Below are positions 1 through 5,845 of a stretch of DNA of 6,205 bases, one piece after another; position 1 is the first letter of the stretch; each line of letters starts with the position of its first letter. The notes beneath the pieces were generated by a model, which made no database searches, had not been told where the DNA came from, and saw only the letters and a list, made by a program, of their open reading frames with translations. The translations under genes were made by a program, and so were the position numbers. This DNA comes from DASPXY01 sp038227745 (GTDB lineage Bacteria > Planctomycetota > Planctomycetia > Gemmatales > Gemmataceae). The DNA is taken from positions 1 through 6,205 of the forward strand of contig JBBRPS010000633.1 in NCBI GenBank assembly GCA_038227745.1. Direction: 5' to 3'.

Positions 1-10
1 CCGCCCCCCG

Positions 11-26
11 GCCCGCCCGCCCGCCC
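11..26. repeat. GCCC tetranucleotide repeat, four copies
   Basis: Four perfect tandem GCCC units end just before the ribosome binding site of the first gene. The tract lies outside the coding region, so a change in copy number would alter leader spacing, not the reading frame. It may be only a low-complexity run in a very G+C-rich leader; the window starts too close to it to see a promoter. Confidence 0.6.
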
Positions 27-29
27 AGT

Positions 30-34
30 GAGGA
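30..34 (+). promoter_or_regulatory. Ribosome binding site (GAGGA) deciding the start of the first gene
   Basis: GAGGA lies 5 bases before the ATG at 40. The alternative in-frame GTG at 28 overlaps this site and has only a GCCC repeat upstream, with no Shine-Dalgarno sequence. The ATG is therefore preferred. Confidence 0.6.
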
Positions 35-39
35 ACGCG

Positions 40-2652
40 ATGACATCCCCTGCCGCGCCGGTTCTCGTCGGTCTGGCCGTCCTCCTCCTCACGGCCCCCG
101 CGCGCACGGCGGCGCAACCCCGGCCGGAGCCGCCGACCTTCGAGAAACACGTCCTGCCCATCTTGCGTACCCGCTGCCTCGACTGCCACGGCGACAAGAA
201 ACAGCGGGCGGGGCTCGACCTGCGGACGAAGGCGGCCATGCTCCACGGCGGCGAATCGGGGCCGGCCCTGGTGCCCGGCTCGGGCAAGGGCAACCTCCTC
301 TGGGAAAAGATCGCGAAGGACCAGATGCCGCCCGGCAAGGAGAAGCTCACGGCCGCGGAAAAGGCCGCCATCCTCGCCTGGATCGAGGGCGGGGCGCGGG
401 CTAATGAGATTGCCGCGATCCCCAAACAGGCCGACACCGCCGACCGCCAGGTGACCAACGCCGACCGCGACTTCTGGGCGTTCCGCAAGCCGGTGCGGCC
501 GCCCGTCCCCGCCGTCAAGGCGCGCGACCGCGTCCGCAACGCCGTCGATGCCTTCATCCTCGCCGCCCTGGAGAAGAAGGGCCTGGCGCTCGCGTCCGAG
601 GCGGACCGGCTGACGCTCCTGCGCCGCGCCTCCTTCGACCTGACCGGCCTGCCGCCGACGCCGAAGGAGGTGGACGAAGTCCTCGCGGACACCTCGCCGG
701 ACGCTTACGAGAAGAGGATCGACCGGCTGCTGGCGAGCAAGCACTACGGCGAGCGCTGGGGCCGGCACTGGCTCGACCTCGCGGGCTATGCGGACTCCGA
801 GGGCATCCTCGACGCCGACTACGTCCGCAGCGCCGCCTGGCGCTACCGCGACTACGTCATCCGGGCCTTCAACGCCGACAGGCCCTATGACCGCTTCCTC
901 AGGGAGCAGCTTGCCGGCGACGAACTGGTCGATTACTGGACCGCCTACCAGACGCGGAAGGAACTGGGGCCGGAGGTGGTCGAGGCGCTGACGGCGACCG
1001 GCTACCTGCGCTGCGCCTCGGACACCAGCCGGCCCGACTTCGTGAACATCAAGAACGCCCCGGGCTACTACTACCAGACGCTCGACGACACGCTGCGGAT
1101 CGTCGCCTCCTCGACGCTGGGCCTGACGCTGCAGTGCGCAAAGTGCCACAGCCACAAGTACGACCCGATCCCGCAGACGGACTATTACCGGATGCAGGCG
1201 GTCTTCATGAGCGGCTATCGGCCGGCGCAGTGGGTGCCGCAGGTGCAGCGCCGCCTCGTGGAGGCCACTGCCCAGCAGGAGAAGGAAGCGCGCGAGCACA
1301 ACGCGAAGCTCGACGCCGCCATCGTCCCCCTCAAGAAAGAGCTGCAGGCGCTGCGGAAGCAGTACGGCGAGCGCCTGTTCGCGGAGCGACTGGCGAAGCT
1401 GCCGGCGCCGATCCGCGAGGACGTCCGCGCCGCCCTCGCCACGGCCCCGGCGAAGCGCAACGAGATCCAGAAGTATCTCGCGGGTAAGTTCGAGGCGGAA
1501 CTGCGGCCGAACGCGGCGGTGCTGGCGCAGGTGTTGCCGCAGACCTATCCCGAGTACCGCGCGAAGGCGCAGCAACTCGATGAGGCGGTGAACAAACTGA
1601 ACGGGCAGCGCCGCACCTTCGCGGAGATCCGCGCCTTCTACGACCTGCCGGGTGAGGCGAAGACTCCCCTGCTGAGGCGCGGCGATTACCTCACGCCCGG
1701 CCCCGAGGTCCGGCCGGGCGTGCTGGCGGTGCTGGCGTCCGCGAAGCCGTTCGCCGTGCCGCCGCGCGCGACGGACGCGAAGACCAGCGGTCGCCGCCTC
1801 GCCTTCGCGGAGTGGCTGACGCAGCCCAACCATCCGCTGACGGCGCGGGTGATGGTCAACCGGATCTGGCTGCACCACTTCGGCCGCGGCCTCGTCGCCA
1901 CGCCGGACAACTTCGGCCGCACCGGCGCGCCGCCGAGCCACCCCGAGTTGCTCGATTGGCTGGCGCGCGCGTTCGTGGAGCGCGGCTGGAGCATCAAGGC
2001 GATGCACCGGCTCATCATGACATCGAGCGCCTACCGCCAGCGCTCGGCCCTCGACCCGGCCCTGCACGCCGCCGCCCACCGCCTCGACCCCGAGAATGCG
2101 CTGCTGTGGCGGCAGCGCCTGCGCCGCCTGGAGGCCGAGCCGCTGCGCGACGCGGTGCTGAGCGTAGCCGGCACGCTGAACCCGCAAATGTACGGCCCGC
2201 CCGTGCCGATGCAGCGCCAGGGCAGCGGCGAGGTAGTCGTGGCGGCCGACGCCGGCGGGGCGCGGCGGTCGATCTACTTGCAGGTGCGCCGCTCCCAGCC
2301 GCTGACGTTCCTGCAGGTGTTCGATCAGCCCGTGCTGGAAACGAACTGCACGCACCGCGAGACGTCCACCGTGTCCTCGCAGGCGCTGACGGTGCTGAAC
2401 AGCGACTTCATGGTGCGCCAGGCAGAGGCGTTCGCCCGGCGCGTGCTGGCGGAGGGCGGGGCGGACGTGGCCGGGTATGCGCTGAAGATCGCGTTCGGCC
2501 GAACGGCGACGGCGCAGGAGCGCGGGCGGCTGAACGCCTTCCTCGATGCGCAGGCGGCGCGGCACGCGCCGGGGCCGGAGGCACGGCGGCGGGCGGTGAC
2601 GGACCTGTGTCATATGCTGCTGAGCGCGAACGAGTTCGCGTACGTGGATTGA
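40..2652 (+). CDS. PSCyt1-DUF1549-DUF1553 exported cytochrome c-like protein
   Basis: This 870-aa protein has the standard planctomycete architecture. A hydrophobic export signal covers about residues 7-25 (VLVGLAVLLLTAPA) and has no twin-arginine pair, so Sec export is likely. A PSCyt1 domain follows with a haem-attachment motif CLDCH at residues 46-50 and a distal MPP at about 88-90 that could supply an axial ligand. The DUF1549 (PSCyt2) domain runs from about 166 to 395 and includes a second CxxCH, CAKCH, at 366-370, followed by YDPIPQTDYYRMQAVF. A charged, helical, probably coiled-coil linker spans roughly 405-545. The DUF1553 (PSD1) domain starts near 584, with NRIW at 607-610, and runs close to the C-terminus. 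Two CxxCH motifs suggest up to two covalent haems; haem loading at the second is inferred. The family's reaction is not known. It is usually paired with a DUF1501 gene, as here. The start is ATG 40 by its ribosome binding site; GTG 28 would add VRNA and give the signal a positive charge, so it remains possible. Confidence 0.95.
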   Translation: MTSPAAPVLVGLAVLLLTAPARTAAQPRPEPPTFEKHVLPILRTRCLDCHGDKKQRAGLDLRTKAAMLHGGESGPALVPGSGKGNLLWEKIAKDQMPPGKEKLTAAEKAAILAWIEGGARANEIAAIPKQADTADRQVTNADRDFWAFRKPVRPPVPAVKARDRVRNAVDAFILAALEKKGLALASEADRLTLLRRASFDLTGLPPTPKEVDEVLADTSPDAYEKRIDRLLASKHYGERWGRHWLDLAGYADSEGILDADYVRSAAWRYRDYVIRAFNADRPYDRFLREQLAGDELVDYWTAYQTRKELGPEVVEALTATGYLRCASDTSRPDFVNIKNAPGYYYQTLDDTLRIVASSTLGLTLQCAKCHSHKYDPIPQTDYYRMQAVFMSGYRPAQWVPQVQRRLVEATAQQEKEAREHNAKLDAAIVPLKKELQALRKQYGERLFAERLAKLPAPIREDVRAALATAPAKRNEIQKYLAGKFEAELRPNAAVLAQVLPQTYPEYRAKAQQLDEAVNKLNGQRRTFAEIRAFYDLPGEAKTPLLRRGDYLTPGPEVRPGVLAVLASAKPFAVPPRATDAKTSGRRLAFAEWLTQPNHPLTARVMVNRIWLHHFGRGLVATPDNFGRTGAPPSHPELLDWLARAFVERGWSIKAMHRLIMTSSAYRQRSALDPALHAAAHRLDPENALLWRQRLRRLEAEPLRDAVLSVAGTLNPQMYGPPVPMQRQGSGEVVVAADAGGARRSIYLQVRRSQPLTFLQVFDQPVLETNCTHRETSTVSSQALTVLNSDFMVRQAEAFARRVLAEGGADVAGYALKIAFGRTATAQERGRLNAFLDAQAARHAPGPEARRRAVTDLCHMLLSANEFAYVD

Positions 2653-2657
2653 AGGAG
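2652..2657 (+). promoter_or_regulatory. Ribosome binding site (AAGGAG) at the end of the cytochrome gene
   Basis: AAGGAG starts on the last base of the upstream stop codon and lies 11 bases before the ATG at 2669. The alternative in-frame GTG at 2657 overlaps the site itself and so could not use it. The position implies translation coupled to the upstream gene. Confidence 0.6.
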
Positions 2658-2668
2658 TGCCGTGCCCG

Positions 2669-3268
2669 ATGTCCTACGGTGACTTCACGCTCAAAGAAGT
2701 TCAGCACCGGTTCCAACTCCAGTTGGCGGAGCCTCTGGACTGGTTCGCGGAGGCGCCGGAATTGGAGCCGAGCCCTCTGCTGCGCGCCAACCTCCAGGAG
2801 AACATCCCGCTGGCCACCGCCATCAATACGGAGAAGGCCCGTTCGGAACTGATCATCGCCCCCGTCTTGGTGGAAGTCCGCGCGCGGCTGGAACACCGGA
2901 TCAGCCTGTTTTCCGGCGTGGACTTCACGGTCGATCCGGAGAAAGGCCTCAACGGAGTTTGCGACTTCCTCCTGTCAAAATCGCCCGTGCAGCAGTTTAT
3001 CGACGTGCCGGTGGTGACCGTCTTCGAGGCAAAGAACGAAAACTTGAAGAGTGGACTGGGGCAGTGCGCGGCGGCGATGGTCGCGGCGCAGCTATTCAAC
3101 GAGCGCGAGGGCAAGGCCCTCGCGGCGCTCTTTGGCTGCATCACGACGGGGACGTTGTGGCGGTTCCTCCAACTGGCGGGAGGCACGCTGACCATCGATC
3201 AGCGGGAGTATCACATCGAGCGCGTGCCGAAAATCCTTGGTATCCTCGTGCGCATGGTGAGCGCGTAA
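2669..3268 (+). CDS. Hypothetical protein with PD-(D/E)XK nuclease-like signature
   Basis: This 199-aa protein has no signal peptide or membrane segment and is probably cytoplasmic. Residues that fit the PD-(D/E)XK core are E60 in an N-terminal helix (SELIIAPVL), D99 after a strand (NGVCDF), then E120-A-K122 (VVTVFEAKNEN, 20 residues after D99), then a following helix with Q132 (GLGQCAAAMVAAQLFNE). The C-terminal part (FGCITTGTLWRFLQL) looks like the strand and helix that close such folds. The catalytic set appears complete, so activity on nucleic acid is plausible, but the substrate is unknown and I know of no assigned role. The gene sits 16 bases after the cytochrome gene stop and 37 bases before the DUF1501 start, so it is probably co-transcribed. 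It uses more A/T-ending codons (AAA, GAA, GTT, CAA, CCT, AAT) than its neighbours, which suggests later acquisition. Starts at 2669 or GTG 2657; the first is preferred on ribosome-site spacing. Confidence 0.85.
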   Translation: MSYGDFTLKEVQHRFQLQLAEPLDWFAEAPELEPSPLLRANLQENIPLATAINTEKARSELIIAPVLVEVRARLEHRISLFSGVDFTVDPEKGLNGVCDFLLSKSPVQQFIDVPVVTVFEAKNENLKSGLGQCAAAMVAAQLFNEREGKALAALFGCITTGTLWRFLQLAGGTLTIDQREYHIERVPKILGILVRMVSA

Positions 3269-3294
3269 CCGCCAGGGCAGGGGCCATTAATTCC

Positions 3295-3300
3295 GGAGGT
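3295..3300 (+). promoter_or_regulatory. Ribosome binding site (GGAGGT) of the DUF1501 gene
   Basis: GGAGGT is a near-perfect anti-16S match and lies 5 bases before the GTG at 3306. It fixes that GTG as the start and shows that the DUF1501 gene has its own strong initiation site despite the inserted upstream gene. Confidence 0.75.
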
Positions 3301-3305
3301 AGTGC

Positions 3306-4727
3306 GTGTTTCCGAACTCGACACAGGCGATAACGCGGCGCGATGTACTCGCCCGCCTCGGCGGCGGCTTCGGCAGCCTCGCTCTCGGCGCCCTCTTCGG
3401 CGACCTTCAGCCGGCCCGCGCCGACGCCCCCCGGGCCGCCGGCCACGACCTGCGCCCGAAGCCGCCCCACCACGCGCCGAAGGCCCGCGCCGTCATCCAA
3501 CTCTTCATGCACGGCGGCCCCAGCCACGTCGATCTGCTCGACCCCAAGCCACTGCTGGAGCGCTACGACGGCCGGCCGCCGCCCGCCGAGATCGCCGACG
3601 ACGAGCGCCTCACCGGCAACCTGCTCAGGAGTCCGTTCCGCTTCCACCGCCACGGCCACAGCGGCCTGGAGTTCTCCGAGACGCTGCCGCACACCGCCCG
3701 CCACGCCGACCGCATCGCCGTCATCCGCTCGATGTTCACCGGCCACCGCAACCACGAGCAGGCGCTGTGGATGATGCACACCGGCCTGACCGTCGCCGGC
3801 CGGCCGAGCATCGGCAGCTGGGTCGCGTACGGCCTGGGCACCGAGAACCAGAACCTGCCGGCCTACGTGGTGCTGCCCGAGCCGCGCGGCCTGCCGGTGG
3901 ACGGCATCCGCAACTGGTCGAGCGGCTGGATGCCGCCGCTGTTCCAGGGCACGCAGTTCCGCTCCGAGGGCGTCCCCGTGCTGAACCTGCGGCCGTCGGC
4001 ACCCCGCTCCCTGGGCGTCGAGGAGGGCCGCCTGTCGCTGCTGTCCGAGCTGAACGCCGCCCACCGCGCCGGCCGACCGGAAGAGCTGGAGCTGGACGCG
4101 CGCATCGCGAGCTTCGAGCTGGCGGCGCGGATGCAGCTGTCGGCGACCGACGCGATGGACGTGGCGCGCGAGACGCCGGCGACGCACCGGCTGTACGGCC
4201 TCGACCAGCCGCGGACGCGCGCCTACGGGATGCGCTGCCTGCTGGCGCGCCGGCTGGTGGAGCGCGGCGTGCGCTTCGTGCAGATCTTCATGGCGGGCCA
4301 GCCGTGGGACACGCACAACAACAACGCCGCCCAGACGCGCGGTTGCTGCGAACAGACCGACCTGCCGGTCGCGGGCCTGCTGACCGACCTGGCGCAGCGC
4401 GGCCTGCTGGACGAGACGCTGGTGTTCTGGGGCGGCGAGTTCGGGCGGACGCCGGGGGCGCAGGGCCGCGACGGCCGCGACCACCATCCGTATGGTTTCA
4501 GCGTCTGGCTGGCGGGCGGCGGCATCCGGGGCGGGCAGACCTACGGCGCGACGGACGACTTCGGTTACCGTGCGGTTCACGACCGCTGTAGCACCGCGGA
4601 CCTGCACGCGACGATGCTGCACCTGCTGGGGCTGGACTACCGGCGGCTGGCGTACCATCGGCACGGGCGCGACGAGCGGCTGACCGACGTGTACGAACCG
4701 CGTCTCCTCCGGCCCCTCCTGAGTTGA
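3306..4727 (+). CDS. DUF1501 family protein, Tat-exported, alkaline-phosphatase-like fold
   Basis: This 473-aa protein opens with a twin-arginine signal, TRRDVLARLGGGFGSLALGA at residues 10-29, followed by an ALA-poor but plausible cleavage region near PARADA (36-41). The mature part shows the hallmarks of DUF1501, a family in the alkaline phosphatase/sulfatase-like superfamily: IQLFMHGGPSHVDLLDPKP (64-82), a central HRNHEQALWMMHTG block, WDTHNNN (334-340), GGEFGRTP (376-383), DHHPYGFS (392-399) and a C-terminal STADLHATMLHLLGLD. Conserved D and H residues in these blocks (D76, D335, H337, D392, H393) are likely metal ligands; that assignment is inferred from the superfamily. Tat export suggests folding with metal in the cytoplasm before secretion. 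Length is normal for the family and the gene looks intact. DUF1501 genes usually directly follow DUF1553 genes in planctomycetes; here a small unrelated gene separates them. The substrate is unknown. No clear terminator lies in the 42 bases before the convergent gene. Confidence 0.95.
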   Translation: MFPNSTQAITRRDVLARLGGGFGSLALGALFGDLQPARADAPRAAGHDLRPKPPHHAPKARAVIQLFMHGGPSHVDLLDPKPLLERYDGRPPPAEIADDERLTGNLLRSPFRFHRHGHSGLEFSETLPHTARHADRIAVIRSMFTGHRNHEQALWMMHTGLTVAGRPSIGSWVAYGLGTENQNLPAYVVLPEPRGLPVDGIRNWSSGWMPPLFQGTQFRSEGVPVLNLRPSAPRSLGVEEGRLSLLSELNAAHRAGRPEELELDARIASFELAARMQLSATDAMDVARETPATHRLYGLDQPRTRAYGMRCLLARRLVERGVRFVQIFMAGQPWDTHNNNAAQTRGCCEQTDLPVAGLLTDLAQRGLLDETLVFWGGEFGRTPGAQGRDGRDHHPYGFSVWLAGGGIRGGQTYGATDDFGYRAVHDRCSTADLHATMLHLLGLDYRRLAYHRHGRDERLTDVYEPRLLRPLLS

Positions 4728-4769
4728 ACGGACCGTAGGACGGAGGCGGGCCGCAACAGGCGACGAGGT

Positions 4770-5066
4770 TCACGCCCGAGGCTGGCCTGTCGTCCCTTGA
4801 GCCGCAGGCGCGCTCGGCAGGTTCGCGCGGAGCCATCTCTCAAGGCCTTGCTCTCTGGCGCGCTCTTCGAGGCCTTTCAGGACGTCCTCGTAAGTGCATT
4901 TGCCCTCTGCCGCGTTCTCCATCTCCAGAACGACATTGTGGAACAGGTCCGCGAGGTGGAAAACGAGCTTGTTCTTCTGTTCATGTCCCTGGGAGCGCAT
5001 CTCGAGCAGGGCACGGAACAGGAGGCGATGCACGGCTTCAACAGCCGGGGGAGGGGTCGTCAACAT
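4770..5066 (-). CDS. Small helical hypothetical protein, possible immunity partner
   Basis: I do not recognise a named family. The 98-aa product has no signal or membrane segment and is predicted from its sequence pattern to be nearly all helical: an N-terminal helix (about 8-26, VEAVHRLLFRALLEMR), a second (about 31-54, LVFHLADLFHNVVLEME) and a third (about 58-82, TYEDVLKGLEERAREQGLER), then a Pro/Ala-rich tail. The HLADLFHN segment and the YEDVL segment look like family signatures, and I believe similar small proteins occur in planctomycetes, but this is memory and not a search. The ATG at 5066 lies 2 bases after the stop of the upstream gene; an in-frame TTG at 5072 overlaps that stop (TTGA) and is 5 bases from a GGAG, compared with 11 for the ATG, so either start is possible. 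Tight coupling behind a toxin-like domain suggests an immunity or antidote role, which is inference only. Confidence 0.75.
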   Translation of the reverse strand: MLTTPPPAVEAVHRLLFRALLEMRSQGHEQKNKLVFHLADLFHNVVLEMENAAEGKCTYEDVLKGLEERAREQGLERWLRANLPSAPAAQGTTGQPRA

Positions 5067-5068
5067 GA

Positions 5069-5362
5069 TCAATCCAGCTCCGGGAACATGGTTAGGTCAG
5101 GGGTGTACTCCTCGACCGGAACTTTCATGTCCGGGGTGATCTTGCTGTTCGGGTCCGCGGCGCGGCGGAGGAGTTCGCGCGCCCGGCCGTTCCCGTCGTG
5201 CAGGTATCCGGTGTGCGTGTTCACCGTGAGGGGATCGCGGTTCTTCGGGTTCTGCACGGCGGCACGGAGTTCGTCATCGGACAGGGTCTGCAAACCCGGG
5301 CGTGGCGCCGTGTGGGCAGGTGTCGGCAAGGGCTTCAGATCGCGGATCTCGATTTCCTTCAT
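5069..5362 (-). CDS. Small protein with ParB/sulfiredoxin-like DGNGR motif, possible detached toxin domain
   Basis: This 97-aa product has no signal or membrane segment. A Pro-rich N-terminal stretch (about 11-22) leads into a helix (LSDDELRAAVQNP, 27-39), a strand (DPLTVN, 43-48), then GYLHDGNGRARELLRRAA (52-69), a loop (DPNSKITPDM) and a final strand KVPVEEYTPD (80-89), ending TMFPELD. Strand, DGNGR, helix and strand is the layout of the ParB/sulfiredoxin-like fold, whose usual motif is DGxHR; the H is replaced by G59 here. I recall similar ends on Rhs-type proteins of planctomycetes, so this could be a detached C-terminal toxin domain. That is inference. ATG 5362 is the only sensible start: the open frame continues upstream past 5400, but I found no in-frame ATG, GTG or TTG in the 200 or so bases before it, and the farther part runs antisense to another gene. 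Its own ribosome site is weak, and a minicistron overlaps its start. Confidence 0.75.
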   Translation of the reverse strand: MKEIEIRDLKPLPTPAHTAPRPGLQTLSDDELRAAVQNPKNRDPLTVNTHTGYLHDGNGRARELLRRAADPNSKITPDMKVPVEEYTPDLTMFPELD

Positions 5363-5397
5363 GCCGCCCGCCTGAAACTTCGCGTCCGGGATAGCAT
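5359..5397 (-). CDS. Putative 12-codon leader minicistron (MLSRTRSFRRAA)
   Basis: An ATG at 5397-5395 is preceded by GGAGG at 5408-5404 with 6 bases between them, the best ribosome binding site on this strand in the region. The frame encodes MLSRTRSFRRAA and stops at a TGA that overlaps the ATG of the 97-aa gene in the form ATGA. The following gene has only a weak GGCGG-type site of its own, so the minicistron could deliver ribosomes by coupling. It is very basic (four Arg of 12). It could instead be a remnant of a longer, frameshifted gene, or chance in a G-rich leader. Confidence 0.3.
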   Translation of the reverse strand: MLSRTRSFRRAA

Positions 5398-5604
5398 CCC
5401 CTCCCTCCAGTGTATCGCTCTGAGTGGTACTCCCCCGTGCGAAACCTCGCCGCAGAGCGCCCCAGCGTCCCCTCCCTCGCCATCCCCGCGTTGATTTGCC
5501 GCCGGAGAAACGGAAAAAGTCCGCCCCGCCCTCAATCCTCCCGGTTTGTTCGTGAGCTATAGTTGAGCGAAGATTTCTGCCTCTGCGGGAATGATCGACT
5601 GGGG

Positions 5605-5636
5605 ACGTATCGTGCCCCGGCGGGGCGGCAGTACGT
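5605..5636. other. Two-tier hairpin in the leader of the last gene
   Basis: ACGTA (5605-5609) pairs with TACGT (5632-5636), and inside it GCCCC (5614-5618) pairs with GGGGC (5622-5626) around a GGC loop, leaving a small internal loop. No T-run follows, so it is not a typical intrinsic terminator. Its strand and role are unknown. Confidence 0.45.
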
Positions 5637-5692
5637 TGGCTCCCGTCGCGGAGGAGGATCGGCCGCGCCGCAAGGTGCGCTGCGGCGAAGCC

Positions 5693-5773
5693 CTTCGGCC
5701 CTGCCGGGTGGCGTTTTCGTCGCGCGGACGTCAGGAAAACGCGAGCTGCGCTGGCCGGCAGGGTCCGCCGAAG
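5693..5773. other. Large nested stem-loop, candidate structured leader or small RNA
   Basis: Three stems nest in 81 bases. The base, CTTCGG (5693-5698), pairs with CCGAAG (5768-5773). Next, CCCTGCCGG (5699-5707) pairs perfectly with CCGGCAGGG (5755-5763), leaving only a 4-base bulge (5764-5767). Inside, GCGTTTTC (5711-5718) pairs perfectly with GAAAACGC (5735-5742), and GTC/GAC (5719-5721 with 5727-5729) can close the tip. The structure ends 72 bases before the GTG of the plus-strand gene. It could be a 5' leader element, an independent small RNA or a palindromic repeat element; no known riboswitch class is recognised. Confidence 0.55.
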
Positions 5774-5832
5774 TGCCCTGCCCGGACGACTCGATTGCCC
5801 CCGGACCGCCCGCCGGGCGCCTGCTGTGCTCG

Positions 5833-5838
5833 AAAGGA
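5833..5838 (+). promoter_or_regulatory. Ribosome binding site (AAAGGA) of the last gene
   Basis: AAAGGA lies 7 bases before the GTG at 5846 and supports that start. Confidence 0.6.
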
Positions 5839-5845
5839 CCCCCTC

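Larger units (their letters stand above)
5398..5845. other. Divergent intergenic region of about 450 bases
   Basis: No convincing coding sequence is seen. The minus-strand open frame that crosses it has no usable start and low-complexity R/G content. The left half holds an A/T-richer patch at 5546-5568 with CTATAG and two TGAGC copies 11 bases apart, a candidate control site. The right half (about 5600-5820) is rich in inverted repeats and is described separately. Promoters for both divergent units should lie here, but I see no clean -35/-10 pair. Confidence 0.6.

Noticed and set aside
1812..2852. A 346-codon plus-strand frame crossing the end of the cytochrome gene
   Set aside because: Its product is A/R/G/P-rich with no motif, while the overlapping DUF1553 frame is well conserved; it also runs into the next gene out of frame.
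2652..3268. Calling the nuclease-like gene part of an anti-phage defence system
   Set aside because: No methyltransferase, helicase, sensor or other defence partner is adjacent; its neighbours are exported proteins of an unrelated kind.
3302..4591. A 429-codon plus-strand frame starting 4 bases before the DUF1501 start
   Set aside because: It is almost entirely R/P/A/G and is a frame shadow of DUF1501.
3141..4664. A 507-codon open frame on the minus strand
   Set aside because: It lies opposite the DUF1501 gene, which has clear family motifs. The translation is low-complexity R/A/V/Q/G, typical of an antisense frame in G/C-rich coding DNA.
4728..4769. Bidirectional terminator between the convergent genes
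   Set aside because: The 42-base gap has no stable hairpin followed by a T-run on either strand.
4797..5375. A 192-codon plus-strand frame opposite the small gene pair
   Set aside because: The minus-strand frames have better amino-acid composition, coupled start and stop, and motif-like sequence; this one is low in structure and lacks a ribosome site.
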